A stretch of DNA of 64,000 nt from Caprella mutica (GCA_947561585.1 CANNZV010000330.1:50538-114537), one strand, 5' to 3'; positions 1 through 12,715 are shown, counted from the stretch's first letter. The notes: a model not told the origin generated them from the letters alone. Numbers and translations are program-made.

Positions 1-1749
1 ACTTGGAGAGAAAAGAGTCACTGTGATGATGTACTATCAGAGAAAAGAGTCACTGTGATGATGTACTATCAGAGAAAAGAGTCACTGTGATGATGTACTA
101 TCAGAGAAAAGAGTCACTGTGATGATGTACTATCAGAGAAAAGAGTCACTGTGATGATGTACTATCAGAGAAAAGAGTCACTGTGATGATGCACTATCAG
201 AGAAAAGAGTCACTGTGATGATGTACTATCAGAGAAAAGAGTCACTGTGATGATGTACTATCAGAGGAAAGAGTCACTGTGATGATGTACTATCAGAGAA
301 AAGATTCACTGTGATGATGTACTATCAGAGAAAAGAGTCACTGTGATGATGTACTATCAGAGAAAAGAGTCACTGTGATGATGTACTATCAGAGAAAAGA
401 GTCACTGTGATGATGTACTATCAGAGAAAAGAGTCACTGTGATGATGTACTATCAGAGAAAAGAGTCACTGTGAAGATGTACTATCAGAGAAAAGAGTCA
501 CTGTGATGATGTACTATCAGAGAAAAGAGTCACTGTGATGATGTACTATCAGAGAAAAGAGTCACTGTGATGATGTACTATCAGAGAAAAGAGTCACTGT
601 GATGATGTACTATCAGAGAAAAGAGTCACTGTGATGATGAACTATCAGAGAAAAGAGTCACTGTGATGATGTACTATCAGAGAAAAGAGTCACTGTGATG
701 ATGTACTATCAGAGAAAAGAGTCACTGTGATGATGTACTATCAGAGAAAAGAGTCACTGTGATGATGCACTATCAGAGAAAAGAGTCACTGTGATGATGT
801 ACTATCAGAGAAAAGAGTCACTGTGATGATGTACTATCAGAGGAAAGAGTCACTGTGATGATGTACTATCAGAGAAAAGATTCACTGTGATGATGTACTA
901 TCAGAGAAAAGAGTCACTGTGATGATGTACTATCAGAGAAAAGAGTCACTGTGATGATGTACTATCAGAGAAAAGAGTCACTGTGATGATGTACTATCAG
1001 AGAAAAGAGTCACTGTGAAGATGTACTATCAGAGAAAAGAGTCACTGTGATGATGTACTTTCAGAGAAAAGAGTCACTGTGATGATGTACTATCAGAGAA
1101 AAGAGTCACTGTGATGATGTACTATCAGAGAAAGAGTCACTGTGATGATGTACTATCAGAGAAAAGAGTCACTGTGATGATGTACTATCAGAGAAAAGAG
1201 TCACTGTGATGATGTACTGTCAGAGAAAAGAGTCACTGTGATGATTTACTATCAGAGAAAAGAGTCACTGTGATGATGTACTATCAGAGAAAAGAGTCAC
1301 TGTGATGATGTACTATTAGAGAAAAGAGTCACTGTGATGATGTACTATCAGAGAAAAGAGTCACTGTGATGATGTACTATCAGAGAAAAGAGTGACTGTG
1401 ATGATGTACTATCAGAGAAAAGAGTCACTGTGATGATGTACTATCAGAGAAAAGAGTCACTGTGATGATGTACTATCAGAGAAAAGAGTCACTGTGATGA
1501 TGTACTATCAGAGAAAAGAGTCACTGTGATGATGTACTATCAGAGAAAAGAGTCACTGTGATGATGTACTATCAGAGAAAAGAGTGACTGTGATGATGTA
1601 CTATCAGAGAAAAGAGTCACTGTGATGATGTACTATCAGAGAAAAGAGTCACTGTGATGATGTACTATCAGAGAAAAGAGTCACTGTGATGATGTACTAT
1701 CAGAGAAAAGAGTCACTGTGATGATGTACTATCAGAGAAAAGAGTCACT
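1..1749. repeat. 32-bp minisatellite array (family A, locus 1)
   Basis: About 55 tandem copies of a 32-bp unit whose first 20 bases read gagtcactgtgatgatgtac. Most units are identical. Scattered variants (gcac at 191, agg at 265, gatt at 303) recur exactly 576 bp later, which shows an 18-unit higher-order period. One unit near 1130 is a base short. The array runs off the left edge of the window, so its true length is unknown. No coding function is suggested. Confidence 0.98.
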
Positions 1750-2956
1750 ACTAAATGTTAATTTCATAAATCACAGTTTTCTAATTTCCTATTATTCTAA
1801 TTTTTACGAATTTTGTCGTATGTACCCAGACCAATTTTTAAATATCTACGAGCAGTACAATTTGTAAAGTTTCTTTTTGAAATGTGTAATTAGTTCAGAA
1901 ATACAGTTTTCTATTAGTGCTTTAAATGGTCTACAGAGTCTATAGACTATACAGGTTATTTCAGAATTAAGGCAACTAGTTTACGTATCAAATAAATCAT
2001 TCACAATCGATGCTTGGTTCAATAAATAGTATAACATCTCGAATCTAGTGTCATAATCTTCCTATTTCAGGCATCTAGATTTCTAATTCATTCTTTGTAT
2101 CATGGCTGCAGATTGAAATAAAGGGATGAAACTCCATAAAGAAGGTTAGCTTTATTCATCAATTGCCTAGAAGTTGATAATAGGTCAACTGTTTAGAAAA
2201 TTGTTAAAAAGTTCAAGGACACTGGTTCAAACCAGAAAGAGACCGACATTAAAACGTCCGTACCGAGAACCTGATCAGAAACACAAGGAAGAGGTTGAAG
2301 CGAAACCCACGTCGATCACGTCATAAATTTGGCTTCCACAAGAACAGATATGCGTCACTTGCAATGCATTTTTAATAGGGATGATTGTTATTGAATAAAT
2401 GAAACACTGTATCCTTTGTTTTCTATTCACTTTTGAATAACAATCATTGAAATATATATTAACCATTTGAATATATACATCAGAAAGTATATTACCTTAA
2501 TTCTGAAACCAACTGCATATTATAAATAAGCAGTAGCTTATAGGACAGGGATAGAAATTTCTGTAATGCAGTTAGAATTCATTGTATTCAACGTTATTAA
2601 ACAATTTTCCATGATTTATATAAATAGATTCAGCTCTATTCAGGCTGATGATGCTAGTGGACACACATGGTTATATGTTGAACAAAAGTAATGGCCATGT
2701 TCTTCATGAAATAAACATGGATGCGTTTTAGAAATAGTTCGTTTCCTTCATTTCCATTAAAGCCGAACTACTGCATGGTACAGATCTAAATGCCAAGCCA
2801 ACCTTTCCTCAACTCTTTTAAAAGTCAAGTGAAGACTAAAAGAATATGCTTATTTCATCTTGATATGATAATATTAAGGAAGTTACATGCCGCTTACACT
2901 CGGTTAACATTTGAACGATATTTTGACTTTATATCGTAAAAAATTATTGCACATTT
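1750..2956. other. AT-rich non-array spacer
   Basis: Single-copy-looking AT-rich DNA between two arrays. Apart from a decayed mariner-like stretch (about 2186-2373) I see no gene, RNA or transposon ends. The short open frames here show no recognisable protein. Confidence 0.6.
2186..2373 (+). pseudogene. Remnant of mariner-type transposase, N-terminal HTH region
   Basis: Read across frames on the plus strand, this gives a mariner-like DNA-binding region: a first stretch STV-stop-KIVKKFKDTGSNQK, then a shift into TENLIRNTRKRLKRNPRRS. Family members typically show a similar 'KF..TGS' helix-turn-helix followed by 'RT..LI...R.RL..NP.RS'. Several in-frame stops and at least one frameshift are present, and no catalytic domain follows. 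The match is by eye to the family pattern only. It cannot be functional. Confidence 0.5.
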
Positions 2957-3493
2957 CCATTCACCTCTTCATTCACCTTCTCAATCACCTTCTCATTCAC
3001 CTTCCCATTCACCTTCCCGTTCACAATATCATTCACCTTCTCATTCACCTTCCTATTCACTTTCTCATTCACCTTCCCATTCACCTTCCCATTCACCTTC
3101 CCATTCGCCTTTCCATTCACCTTCCCATTCACCTTCCCATTCACCTTCCCATTCACCTTCCCATTCACCTTTCAATTAACCTTCCTATTCACCTTCCCAT
3201 TCACCTTCCCATTCACCTTCCCATTCACCATCCCATTCACCTTCCCATTCACCATCCCATTCACCTTCCCATTCACCTTTCAATTAACCTTCCCATTCAC
3301 CTTCCCATTCACCTTCCCATTCACCTTTCAATTAACCTTCCCATTCACCTTCCCATTCACCTTTCAATTAACCTTCCCATTCACCTTCGCATTCACCTTT
3401 CAATTAACCTTCCTATTCACCTTCCCATTCACCTTCCCATTCACCTTCCTATTCACCATCCCATTCACCTTCCCATTCACCTATCCATTCACT
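2957..3493. repeat. 12-bp minisatellite (ccattcaccttc)
   Basis: About 45 copies of a 12-bp, pyrimidine-rich unit ccattcaccttc, with recurrent variants such as tttcaattaacc. Because 12 is a multiple of three, one plus-strand frame stays open and would give a HLPIHLPI-type periodic peptide. This is a shadow of the repeat, not evidence of a gene. Strong strand asymmetry (C/T on plus) may favour slippage. Confidence 0.97.
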
Positions 3494-3653
3494 CCTTCAT
3501 GTGCCCGTGCGGTTGCAAACTTTCCCGCTGCAGATTAGCTTCTCGAGAGTTGCTCAGAATTATCCGAGGAGTTTTGAGTCCCTCACGAAAATCTTCTAAC
3601 AATTCTAGGTTTCTTTTTTGTTCACCAATAGAGTGAGCCACAAACTCATTGTA

Positions 3654-4052
3654 ACTATATTCATTATGCAGCTAGGTAGCCTGTGTATATTCATTACACA
3701 GCTAGGTAGCCTGTGTATATTCATTATACAGCTAGGTAGCCTGTGTATATTCATTACACAGCTAGGTAGCCTGTGTATATTCATTACACAGCTAGGTAGC
3801 CTGTGTATATTCATTATACAGCTAGGTAGCTTGTGTATATTTATTACACAGCTAGGTAGCCTGTGTATATTCATTATACAGCTAGGTAGCCTGTGTATTT
3901 TCATTATACAGCTAGGTAGCCTGTGTATATTCAATATACAGCTAGGTAGCCTGTGTATATTTATTATACAGCTAGGTAACCTGTGTATATTTATTATACA
4001 GATAGGTAGCCTGTGTATATTTATTATACAGCTAGGTAGCCTGTGTATTTGT
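3654..4052. repeat. 30-bp minisatellite
   Basis: Thirteen copies of a 30-bp unit beginning cagctaggtagcctgtgtat. Units differ at a few sites (tacacag versus tatacag, tatattt versus tattttc). The period is divisible by three, so both strands carry long frames, which are repeat shadows. Confidence 0.97.
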
Positions 4053-4127
4053 ATGAAAGAGTTAGGCAATTTACATGTATCTGAATGAGTTGGTAAATTA
4101 AAACATCTGTATTACCCTGTATAAGCT

Positions 4128-7100
4128 TCAAATCACTGTATGTTTTCACTGTGTAGCTACAAATCACTGTATGTTCTCACTGTGTAGCTACAAATCACTG
4201 TATGTTCTCACTGTGTAGCTACAAATCACTGTATATTTTTACCGTGTAGCCACAAATCACTGTATGTTTTCACTGTGTAGCTACAAATCACTGTATGTTT
4301 TCACTGTATTGCTACAAATCACTGTATGTTCTCACTGTATAGGCTACAAATCACTGTATGTTTTCACTGTGTAGCTACAAATCACTGTATGTTCTCACTG
4401 TATAGGCTACAAATCACTGTATGTTTTCACTGTGTAGCTACAAATCACTGTATGTTCTCACTGTATAGGCTACAAATCACTGTATGTTCTCACTGTGTAG
4501 CTACAAATCACTGTATATTTTTACCGTGTAGCCACAAATCACTGTATGTTTTCACTGTGTAGCTACAAATCACTGTATGTTCTCACTGTGTAGCTACAAA
4601 TCACTGTATGTTCTCACTGTGTAGCTACAAATCACTGTATGTTCTCACTGTATAGGCTACAAATCACTGTATGTTCTCACTGTGTAGCTACAAATCACTG
4701 TATGTTTTCACTGTGTAGCTACAAATCACTGTATGTTCTCACTGTATAGGCTACAAATCACTGTATGTTCTCACTGTATAGGCTACAAATCACTGTATGT
4801 TCTCACTGTGTGGCTACAAATCACTGTATGTTCTCACTGTGTAGCTACAAATCACTGTATGTTTTCACTGTGTGGCTACAAATCACTGTATGTTCTCACT
4901 GTATAGGCTACAAATCACTGTATGTTTTCACTGTGTGGCTACAAATCACTGTATGTTTTCACTGTGTGGCTACAAATCACTGTATGTTCTCACTGTGTAG
5001 CTACAAATCACTGTATGTTCTCACTGTATAGGCTACAAATCACTGTATGTTCTCACTGTATAGGCTACAAATCACTGTATGTACTCACTGTGTAGCTACA
5101 AATCACTGTATGTTTTCACTGTGTGGCTACAAATCACTGTATGTTTTCACTGTGTGGCTACAAATCACTGTATGTTCTCACTGAATAGGCTACAAATCAC
5201 TGTATGTTCTCACTGTATAGGCTACAAATCACTGTATGTTCTCACTGTGTAGCTACAAATCACTGTATGTTTTCACTGTGTGGCTACAAATCACTGTATG
5301 TTCTCACTGTATAGGCTACAAATCACTGTATGTTCTCACTGAGTAGCTACAAATCACTGTATGTTTTCACTGTGTGGCTACAAATCACTGTATGTTTTCA
5401 CTGTGCAGCTACAAATCACTGTATGTTCTCACTGTGCAGCTACAAATCACTGTATGTTTTCACTGTGCAGCTACAAATCACTGTATGTTCTCACTGTGCA
5501 GCTACAAATCACTGTATGTTTTCACTGTGTAGCTACAAATCACTGTATGTTTTCACTGTGTAGCTACAAATCACTGTATGTTTTCACTGTGTGGCTACAA
5601 ATCACTGTATGTTCTCACTGTGTAGCTACAAATCACTGTATGTTCTCACTGTATAGGCTACAAATCACTGTATGTTTTCACTGTGTAGCTACAAATCACT
5701 GTATGTTCTCACTGTATAGGCTACAAATCACTGTATTTTTTCACTGTGTAGCTACAAATCACTGTATGTTCTCACTGTGTGGCTACAAATCACTGTATGT
5801 TTTCACTGTGTGGCTACAAATCACTGTATGTTCTCACTGTGTAGCTACAAATCACTGTATGTTTTCACTGTGTGGCTACAAATCACTGTATGTTTTCACT
5901 GTGTAGCTACAAATCACTGTATGTTCTCACTGTGTGGCTACAAATCACTGTATGTTTTCACTGTGTGGCTACAAATCACTGTATGTTTTCACTGTGTAGC
6001 TACAAATCACTGTATGTTCTCACTGTGTGGCTACAAATCACTGTATGTTTTCACTGTGTAGCTACAAATCACTGTATGTTTTCACTGTGTAGCTACAAAT
6101 CACTGTATGTTCTCACTGTATAGGCTACAAATCACTGTATGTTTTCACTGTGTAGCTACAAATCACTGTATGTTCTCACTGTATAGGCTACAAATCACTG
6201 TATGTTCTCACTGTGTAGCTACAAATCACTGTATATTTTTACCGTGTAGCCACAAATCACTGTATGTTTTCACTGTGTAGCTACAAATCACTGTATGTTC
6301 TCACTGTGTAGCTACAAATCACTGTATGTTCTCACTGTGTAGCTACAAATCACTGTATGTTCTCACTGTATAGGCTACAAATCACTGTATGTTCTCACTG
6401 TGTAGCTACAAATCACTGTATGTTTTCACTGTGTAGCTACAAATCACTGTATGTTCTCACTGTATAGGCTACAAATCACTGTATGTTCTCACTGTATAGG
6501 CTACAAATCACTGTATGTTCTCACTGTGTGGCTACAAATCACTGTATGTTCTCACTGTGTAGCTACAAATCACTGTATGTTTTCACTGTGTGGCTACAAA
6601 TCACTGTATGTTCTCACTGTATAGGCTACAAATCACTGTATGTTTTCACTGTGTGGCTACAAATCACTGTATGTTTTCACTGTGTGGCTACAAATCACTG
6701 TATGTTCTCACTGTGTAGCTACAAATCACTGTATGTTCTCACTGTATAGGCTACAAATCACTGTATGTTCTCACTGTATAGGCTACAAATCACTGTATGT
6801 TCTCACTGTGTAGCTACAAATCACTGTATGTTTTCACTGTGTGGCTACAAATCACTGTATGTTTTCACTGTGTGGCTACAAATCACTATATGTTCTCACT
6901 GAATAGGCTACAAATCACTGTATGTTCTCACTGTATAGGCTACAAATCACTGTATGTTCTCACTGTGTAGCTACAAATCACTGTATGTTTTCACTGTGTG
7001 GCTACAAATCACTGTATGTTCTCACTGTATAGGCTACAAATCACTGTATGTTCTCACTGAGTAGCTACAAATCACTGTATGTTTTCACTGTGTGGCTACA

Positions 7101-7959
7101 AATCACTGTATGTTTTCACTGTGCAGCTACAAATCACTGTATGTTCTCACTGTGCAGCTACAAATCACTGTATGTTTTCACTGTGCAGCTACAAATCACT
7201 GTATGTTCTCACTGTGCAGCTACAAATCACTGTATGTTTTCACTGTGTAGCTACAAATCACTGTATGTTTTCACTGTGTAGCTACAAATCACTGTATGTT
7301 TTCACTGTGTGGCTACAAATCACTGTATGTTCTCACTGTGTAGCTACAAATCACTGTATGTTCTCACTGTATAGGCTACAAATCACTGTATGTTTTCACT
7401 GTGTAGCTACAAATCACTGTATGTTCTCACTGTATAGGCTACAAATCACTGTATTTTTTCACTGTGTAGCTACAAATCACTGTATGTTCTCACTGTGTGG
7501 CTACAAATCACTGTATTTTTTCACTGTGTGGCTACAAATCACTGTATGTTCTCACTGTGTAGCTACAAATCACTGTATGTTTTCACTGTGTGGCTACAAA
7601 TCACTGTATGTTTTCACTGTGTAGCTACAAATCACTGTATGTTCTCACTGTGTGGCTACAAATCACTGTATGTTTTCACTGTGTAGCTACAAATCACTGT
7701 ATGTTTTCACTGTGTAGCTACAAATCACTGTATGTTCTCACTGTGTGGCTACAAATCACTGTATTTTTTCACTGTGTAGCTACAAATCACTGTATGTTCT
7801 CACTGTGTGGCTACAAATCACTGTATGTTTTCACTGTGTAGCTACAAATCACTGTATGTTCTCACTGTATAGGCTAAAAATCTCTGTATGTTCTCACTGT
7901 GTAGCTACAAATCACTGTATGTGTTCACTGTGTAGCTACAAATCACTGTATGTTCTCAC
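4128..7959. repeat. 31/32-bp minisatellite, longest array of the window
   Basis: About 120 copies of a unit starting tacaaatcactgtatgttct and continuing cactgtgtagc. It exists as a 31-bp form (gtgtagctac) and a 32-bp form (gtataggctac). Variant order shows that 4347-6064 and 6065-7782 are near-identical 1,718-bp copies. Each unit holds cactgtg, a string shared with other arrays in this window. The ORFs here repeat identically in both halves and are artefacts. Confidence 0.98.
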
Positions 7960-8883
7960 AATGTAAGTGTACCATTTAAAGTAGATGTTTCGGTTAAAGG
8001 ACAGTCAACTACAGCTTTTGCCTCCACATTTCCCAGTGAAATTTAAAGGGACATCTTTAAAACAAACATTTTAGCTAATAACACGAAAATTTACATACAA
8101 TTAGTCATCAATTATTTTAATTATAATCAACTATGTAAATTCAACTTCGAATCAACTGATAAGAGTAATGGAAATTCAGTATATTCAAAGTAATTGATTA
8201 AACATTATAATGTTTTAAATTGATGTATAGAAACATTGTTCAAGTTTCTAGATCAAGGTTTATATTATTCAATTTGGTATGTCAACTTTAAGAAGAAATC
8301 AAAAGGCAGACTGCATCGCAATGTTATTTGTGTTCAATGCTTCAAACTCCAGAACTAAATCTAGGTATTATTTAATTAAGGGTGTACCTCAGTTTGAAAG
8401 TTATAAGAGGTTATTTTCGAACGTGTATATAGCACTATATACCTGATAATAATTACCGGTCTTGGCCTTTCGATCGGTAATTAAATTCATGAAAAATGGT
8501 TGATTAGGACAACATTGCCAATATTGTTATAATATTGATAATATTGTTACAATATCACCAATATTCTAACAACCTCTACCCAATATTGTTACAACAATTA
8601 CTACCGATAAAGGTTGGTAATGAACCAGTCAGCAATAACCGATAGAGTTACCAACAATCACGATAATAATTCTCATCAACAATTAAACGATAAAGAAATT
8701 TCCTTCTTGTATTCCCGTCCCACTAATTCCTTTTCTAATGCATTCCCTCTGGAATATAAATTCCAAACCTTGGCGCCATCTATCGCTGCTAATTTCTATT
8801 AAATCGTTCGCTCCATAAGGCAAAGCGGTGCAATTTCCTACCCAATGTCCTTCCACTTGTTAACAAATCCAAAGGAATTAACC
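7960..8883. other. AT-rich spacer with short palindromes
   Basis: No gene recognised. Two tight inverted repeats are visible: gtatatag/ctatatac around 8425-8442 and taattaccg/cggtaatta around 8450-8485. They are followed by a cluster of aatattgttacaatatt-like motifs (8515-8605). This may be a decayed miniature transposon, but I could not define ends. A 62-codon frame at 8614-8802 shows no recognisable domain. Confidence 0.4.
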
Positions 8884-9156
8884 AATTATACCATATCTAC
8901 ACCAGGCAAATTATACCATATCTACACCATAAAAAACACACACTATAACAATAATACCATAAAAACACCTACACCAGAACAATTATACCATAAAGACACA
9001 TACTCCAGAACAATTATACCATAAAGACACCTACTCCAGAACAATTATACCATAAAGACACATACTCCAGAACAATTATACCATAAAGACACCTACTCCA
9101 GAACAATTATACCATAAAGACACCTACTCCAGAACAATTATACCATAAAGACACCT
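8884..9156. repeat. 31-bp minisatellite
   Basis: About eight copies of a 31-bp unit beginning cataaagacacctactccag, preceded by two divergent copies (catatctacacc). Alternation of catac and cacct variants hints at a two-unit substructure. Confidence 0.95.
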
Positions 9157-9473
9157 AGAATAATATTAATGCTTAGAATAATATTAATATTAAAATAATA
9201 ATACTGCATAGAGTAATATTTATGCCTAAAATAATATTAATAATAAAATAATATTATTGCATAGAATAATATTAATGCCTAGAATAATATTATTATTAGA
9301 ATAATATTACTGCATAGAATAATATTAATGCCTAGAATAATATTAATAATAAAATAATATTACTGGATAGAATAATATTAATGCCTAGAATAATATTAAT
9401 ATTAGAATAATATTAATATTAGAATAATATTAATATTAGAATAATATCAATATTAGAATAATATCACTGCATA
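9157..9473. repeat. AT-rich aataatatt repeat
   Basis: Irregular tandem repetition of agaataatattaatgcct and shorter agaataatattaatatt forms, almost pure A/T. The period wanders between about 15 and 18 bp. Confidence 0.9.
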
Positions 9474-10168
9474 TTGGCCCTAATTCAAAGATCTCTAGAT
9501 CAATGACGTATAAGATCATTATTTGATTTGGGTCACTTTGATGGTTAATGAATTGATATAGAGTTACAGTCGAAGACATGCTCTTTGGAAACAATTTCAA
9601 AGGAGTTAACTCCGGTTATTCGGTCGCCATGATTATTAGATATGCTGCAAAGAGCATTGATTAATTGAATAGTTCCTAACGGTGTAGTATTAGTTGCATG
9701 TGTTTTAAAACGTATGTGTATTCATATATATCATGATTGAAGAAGAAAAAATATATTATATAGAGAAATGTGCGAAAATGATTGAAATCTGTAAAAAAAA
9801 TACGGAAATGAAACTGAAATTTCAGCAAATACGGATATGATTCTGAAATTTTAAAAAATAACGAAAAAAATCAATTAAATTTGTAAAATACAAAAGAAAT
9901 AAAATTTTAAAAAATACAAAAAAAACTAAAATTTAAAAAAAAATACAAAAAAAAACATGTGAAATTTCAAAATTAATGTAAAAATTCATATGTGTTCAAA
10001 TTTCATACAAGGTAAAATACTGTCTCTTACTAATCTTCTATTACACCACAATATTTTCTGAGAGGGTTAAGGAGAGCCAATTTGACCTCTGCTTTCACCA
10101 TCTAACATTGATAAGACATCAACACAAACAAACATAAACCTAAAAACAGAGATACACTATCACACAGA
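9474..10168. other. A-rich spacer
   Basis: Mostly A-rich DNA with a degenerate gaaattt/acaaaaaaa pattern at 9780-9960. No gene, RNA or element ends seen. Confidence 0.5.
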
Positions 10169-10509
10169 TTAGAGGGTAACTTTATTATTTGGGGTATCTT
10201 TACTATGCAGTTTAGGGTAACTGTATTATTTGGGGTATCTTTACTATGCAGTTTAGGGTAACTGTATTATTTGGGGTATCTTTACAATGCAGTTTAGGGT
10301 AACCTTATTATTTGGGGTATCTTTACTATGCAGTTTAGGGTAACCTTATTATTTGGGGTATCTTTACTATGCAGTTTAGGGTAACTGTATTATTTGGGGT
10401 ATCTTTACTATGCAGTTTAGGGTAACTGTATTATTTGGGGTATCTTTACTATGCAGTTTAGGGTAACTGTATTATTTGGGGTATCTTTACTATGCAGTTC
10501 AGGGTAACT
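10169..10509. repeat. 41-bp minisatellite
   Basis: Eight copies of a 41-bp unit starting gtaactgtattatttggggt. It includes tttagggtaa, which superficially resembles vertebrate telomere repeat, but only once per 41 bp. Two neighbouring units share the variant aaccttatt. Confidence 0.97.
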
Positions 10510-10624
10510 TCATCGTGCGCTTTAGAGTAATTTTAACATTTTTGTAAATATTCAAGCATCAAATTATTTATATCGATCGTGAACATTTTATTGATATTAT
10601 CGAAAATAGTAATCTTTATGTGTT

Positions 10625-10780
10625 AACTAGTGTTAGTTTAGATGTCATTTTATACAACTAGTGTTAGTTTAGATGTCATTTTATACAACTAGTGTTAGTT
10701 TAGATGTCATTTTATACAACTAGTGTTAGTTTAGATGTCATTTTATACAACTAGTGTTAGTTTAGATGTCATTTTATACA
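10625..10780. repeat. 31-bp minisatellite, five perfect copies
   Basis: Five copies of a 31-bp unit beginning actagtgttagtttagatgt, identical to one another. The short size and lack of divergence suggest recent origin. Confidence 0.97.
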
Positions 10781-10783
10781 ATT

Positions 10784-10890
10784 TTGTTGAATACCTTTTT
10801 AGTTACGCGATCGAAGAACAAGATTACAAATAAATAATTAAACGCTGAATAAAACATAACCTTTTGCAATTTGGTAAGGTAAATATGACC
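10784..10890 (+). repeat. 3' part of dispersed SINE-like repeat family
   Basis: Shares the tail region of the family seen in fuller form at 14556-14795, 26705-26945 and 27420-27990: gttgaatacctttttagtta, then an 'aacaagattacaaataaat' stretch and an acataacctt block. Only the 3' portion is present, as expected for truncated retroposed copies. The family identity is unknown to me. Confidence 0.5.
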
Positions 10891-10942
10891 TTAGATAATT
10901 TACAAAACATAGGCTAGTTATCAGCAGTAGACTGAGAAGAAA

Positions 10943-11165
10943 TTGCGAGTCAGCCTGACTCATCGCTTGAGTCAAGGCTGGCAAAACTACAATATTGGAG
11001 TCTCTTCTTGATTGACTCTACCTGAGTCAATCTGACTAAGAATTATGAGTCAATATGACTCTATTTTTTTGAGTAAAGTATTAGGATGAGTCAAATTGAC
11101 TCACATTTTTGAGTCGGTTTTGGGTCAAACTGAGAACTCAAATTTTGAGTCAATTTGACTCGTAT
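10943..11165. repeat. Cluster of TGAGTCA/TGACTCA motifs
   Basis: A degenerate repeat of roughly gagtcaatttgactc. By eye there are seven exact TGA(G/C)TCA heptamers in about 220 bp, plus several one-off variants. This heptamer is the consensus for AP-1/bZIP factors. Whether it is bound is unknown; it may just be a decayed short tandem repeat with a palindromic unit. Confidence 0.6.
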
Positions 11166-11738
11166 TTTTTAGCTTATAACAATCATAATATAGTTATATA
11201 TATTTAATAAACGACTAATATTCATAGGAAAATAGTCACATAATATATATATTAGTGTGATATGTAGTCACGTAGTGTATTAGATTTTGTGAACTTACTT
11301 TTCTTTTAGGTATATAGGCTGCTCAAGAAGCTTTTCAAAACTTAATTGTACTTCAGGTTTAATTTCTTCCATTTACGTATGTGTAAAACCTAAAACTTAT
11401 TGTAATCTTATAACTTGGAATAAACGATTGAATTTGAGTACAAGTATATTTATTTTTGTTTACATTTGTTTCTCGTATCTGTACAAATGTTTCAGATATT
11501 CTACACCTGCAAAACACCTGCTTTTCACTCTTTTAGAATCACTGTCTTGGGAAGTGAAGAGGTATTCCAAAGAAATAATTCCTTTTACTAGGTGACTAGT
11601 TTCGCTAATTACTACTTAGAATACATTATACATTATTATACTATTAAGTTGGAAATTTTTAATCATGAATAGGAATCATGAAAAAAAATATCATGAAAAA
11701 GTATCAATTATGTAAAATAAGTTACTTTAGATTTAGAT
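11166..11738. other. AT-rich spacer
   Basis: No gene or repeat array recognised. Short ataatatata and tcatgaaaaa runs only. Confidence 0.5.
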
Positions 11739-12402
11739 GTTACACTCTGAGGTGTTACACCTATCACACACGTGTTACACTCTAATGTGTTACACCTATC
11801 ACACACGTGTTACACTCTAAGGTGTTACACCTATCACACACGTGTTACACTCTAAGGTGTTACACCTATCACACACGTGTTACACTCTAAGGTGTTACAC
11901 CTATCACACACGTGTTACACTCTGAGGTGTTACACCTATCACACACGTGTTACACTCTAATGTGTTACACCTATCACACACGTGTTACACTCTAAGGTGT
12001 TACACCTATCACACACGTGTTACACTCTGAGGTGTTACACCTATCACACACGTGTTACACTCTAATGTGTTACACCTATCACACACGTGTTACACTCTAA
12101 TGTGTTACACCTATCACACACGTGTTACACTCTAAGGTGTTACACCTATTACACACGTGTTACACTCTAAGGTGTTACACCTATCACACACGTGTTACAC
12201 TCTGAGGTGTTACACCTATCACACACGTGTTACACTCTAATGTGTTACACCTATCACACACGTGTTACACTCTGAGGTGTTACACCTATCACACACGTGT
12301 TACACTCTGAGGTGTTACACCTATCACACACGTGTTACACTCTGAGGTGTTACACCTATCACACATGTGTTACACTCTGAGGTGTTACACATATCACACG
12401 CG
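11739..12402. repeat. 35-bp minisatellite with two palindromes per unit
   Basis: About 19 copies of a 35-bp unit starting gttacactctaaggtgttac. Every unit contains acacgtgt (an E-box CACGTG palindrome), and many contain the perfect palindrome aggtgttacacct. Three subtypes alternate (aaggtg, gaggtg, aatgtg). Confidence 0.97.
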
Positions 12403-12591
12403 TCTCTCACACTCGCTCTAATAATAGCCATTAACACTCTAGCAATATAATGTAAATATTTACCTCTGCATCTTCAGCTACGAATAATCAGTTAGAAGTC
12501 TGATTGCGTCGAAAAAAGAACAAATTCCTCTATTTTACCGATATGTTAGATTGGAGATAGCGAGATGTACCTACGAACATACCAACGGGTA

Positions 12592-12715
12592 AGTTGCTAG
12601 TTAGCGAACAGTTCCACATTTTCGATCAAATTAGAAAAAATATAGAATAATTGTTATTTAACTTTTATTTTATTGGTATCCATGATACCTACAAGTATCA
12701 TGAATGCAGATTTAA
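12592..12715. mobile_element. Foldback MITE, left half with centre
   Basis: Contains acagttccacattttcgatc, an A-rich block, gttatttaacttttatttta and the central ggtatccatgatacc palindrome. The same modules appear in order or in reverse complement at 16420-16545, 17465-17700, 48420-48585 and 52370-52440, which shows a palindromic (foldback) non-autonomous element. This copy lacks the right arm. The superfamily is not determinable. Confidence 0.6.

Noticed and set aside
10169..10509. Telomeric repeat because of tttagggtaa
   Set aside because: The motif appears once per 41-bp unit, not in head-to-tail short tandem. It is an internal minisatellite.
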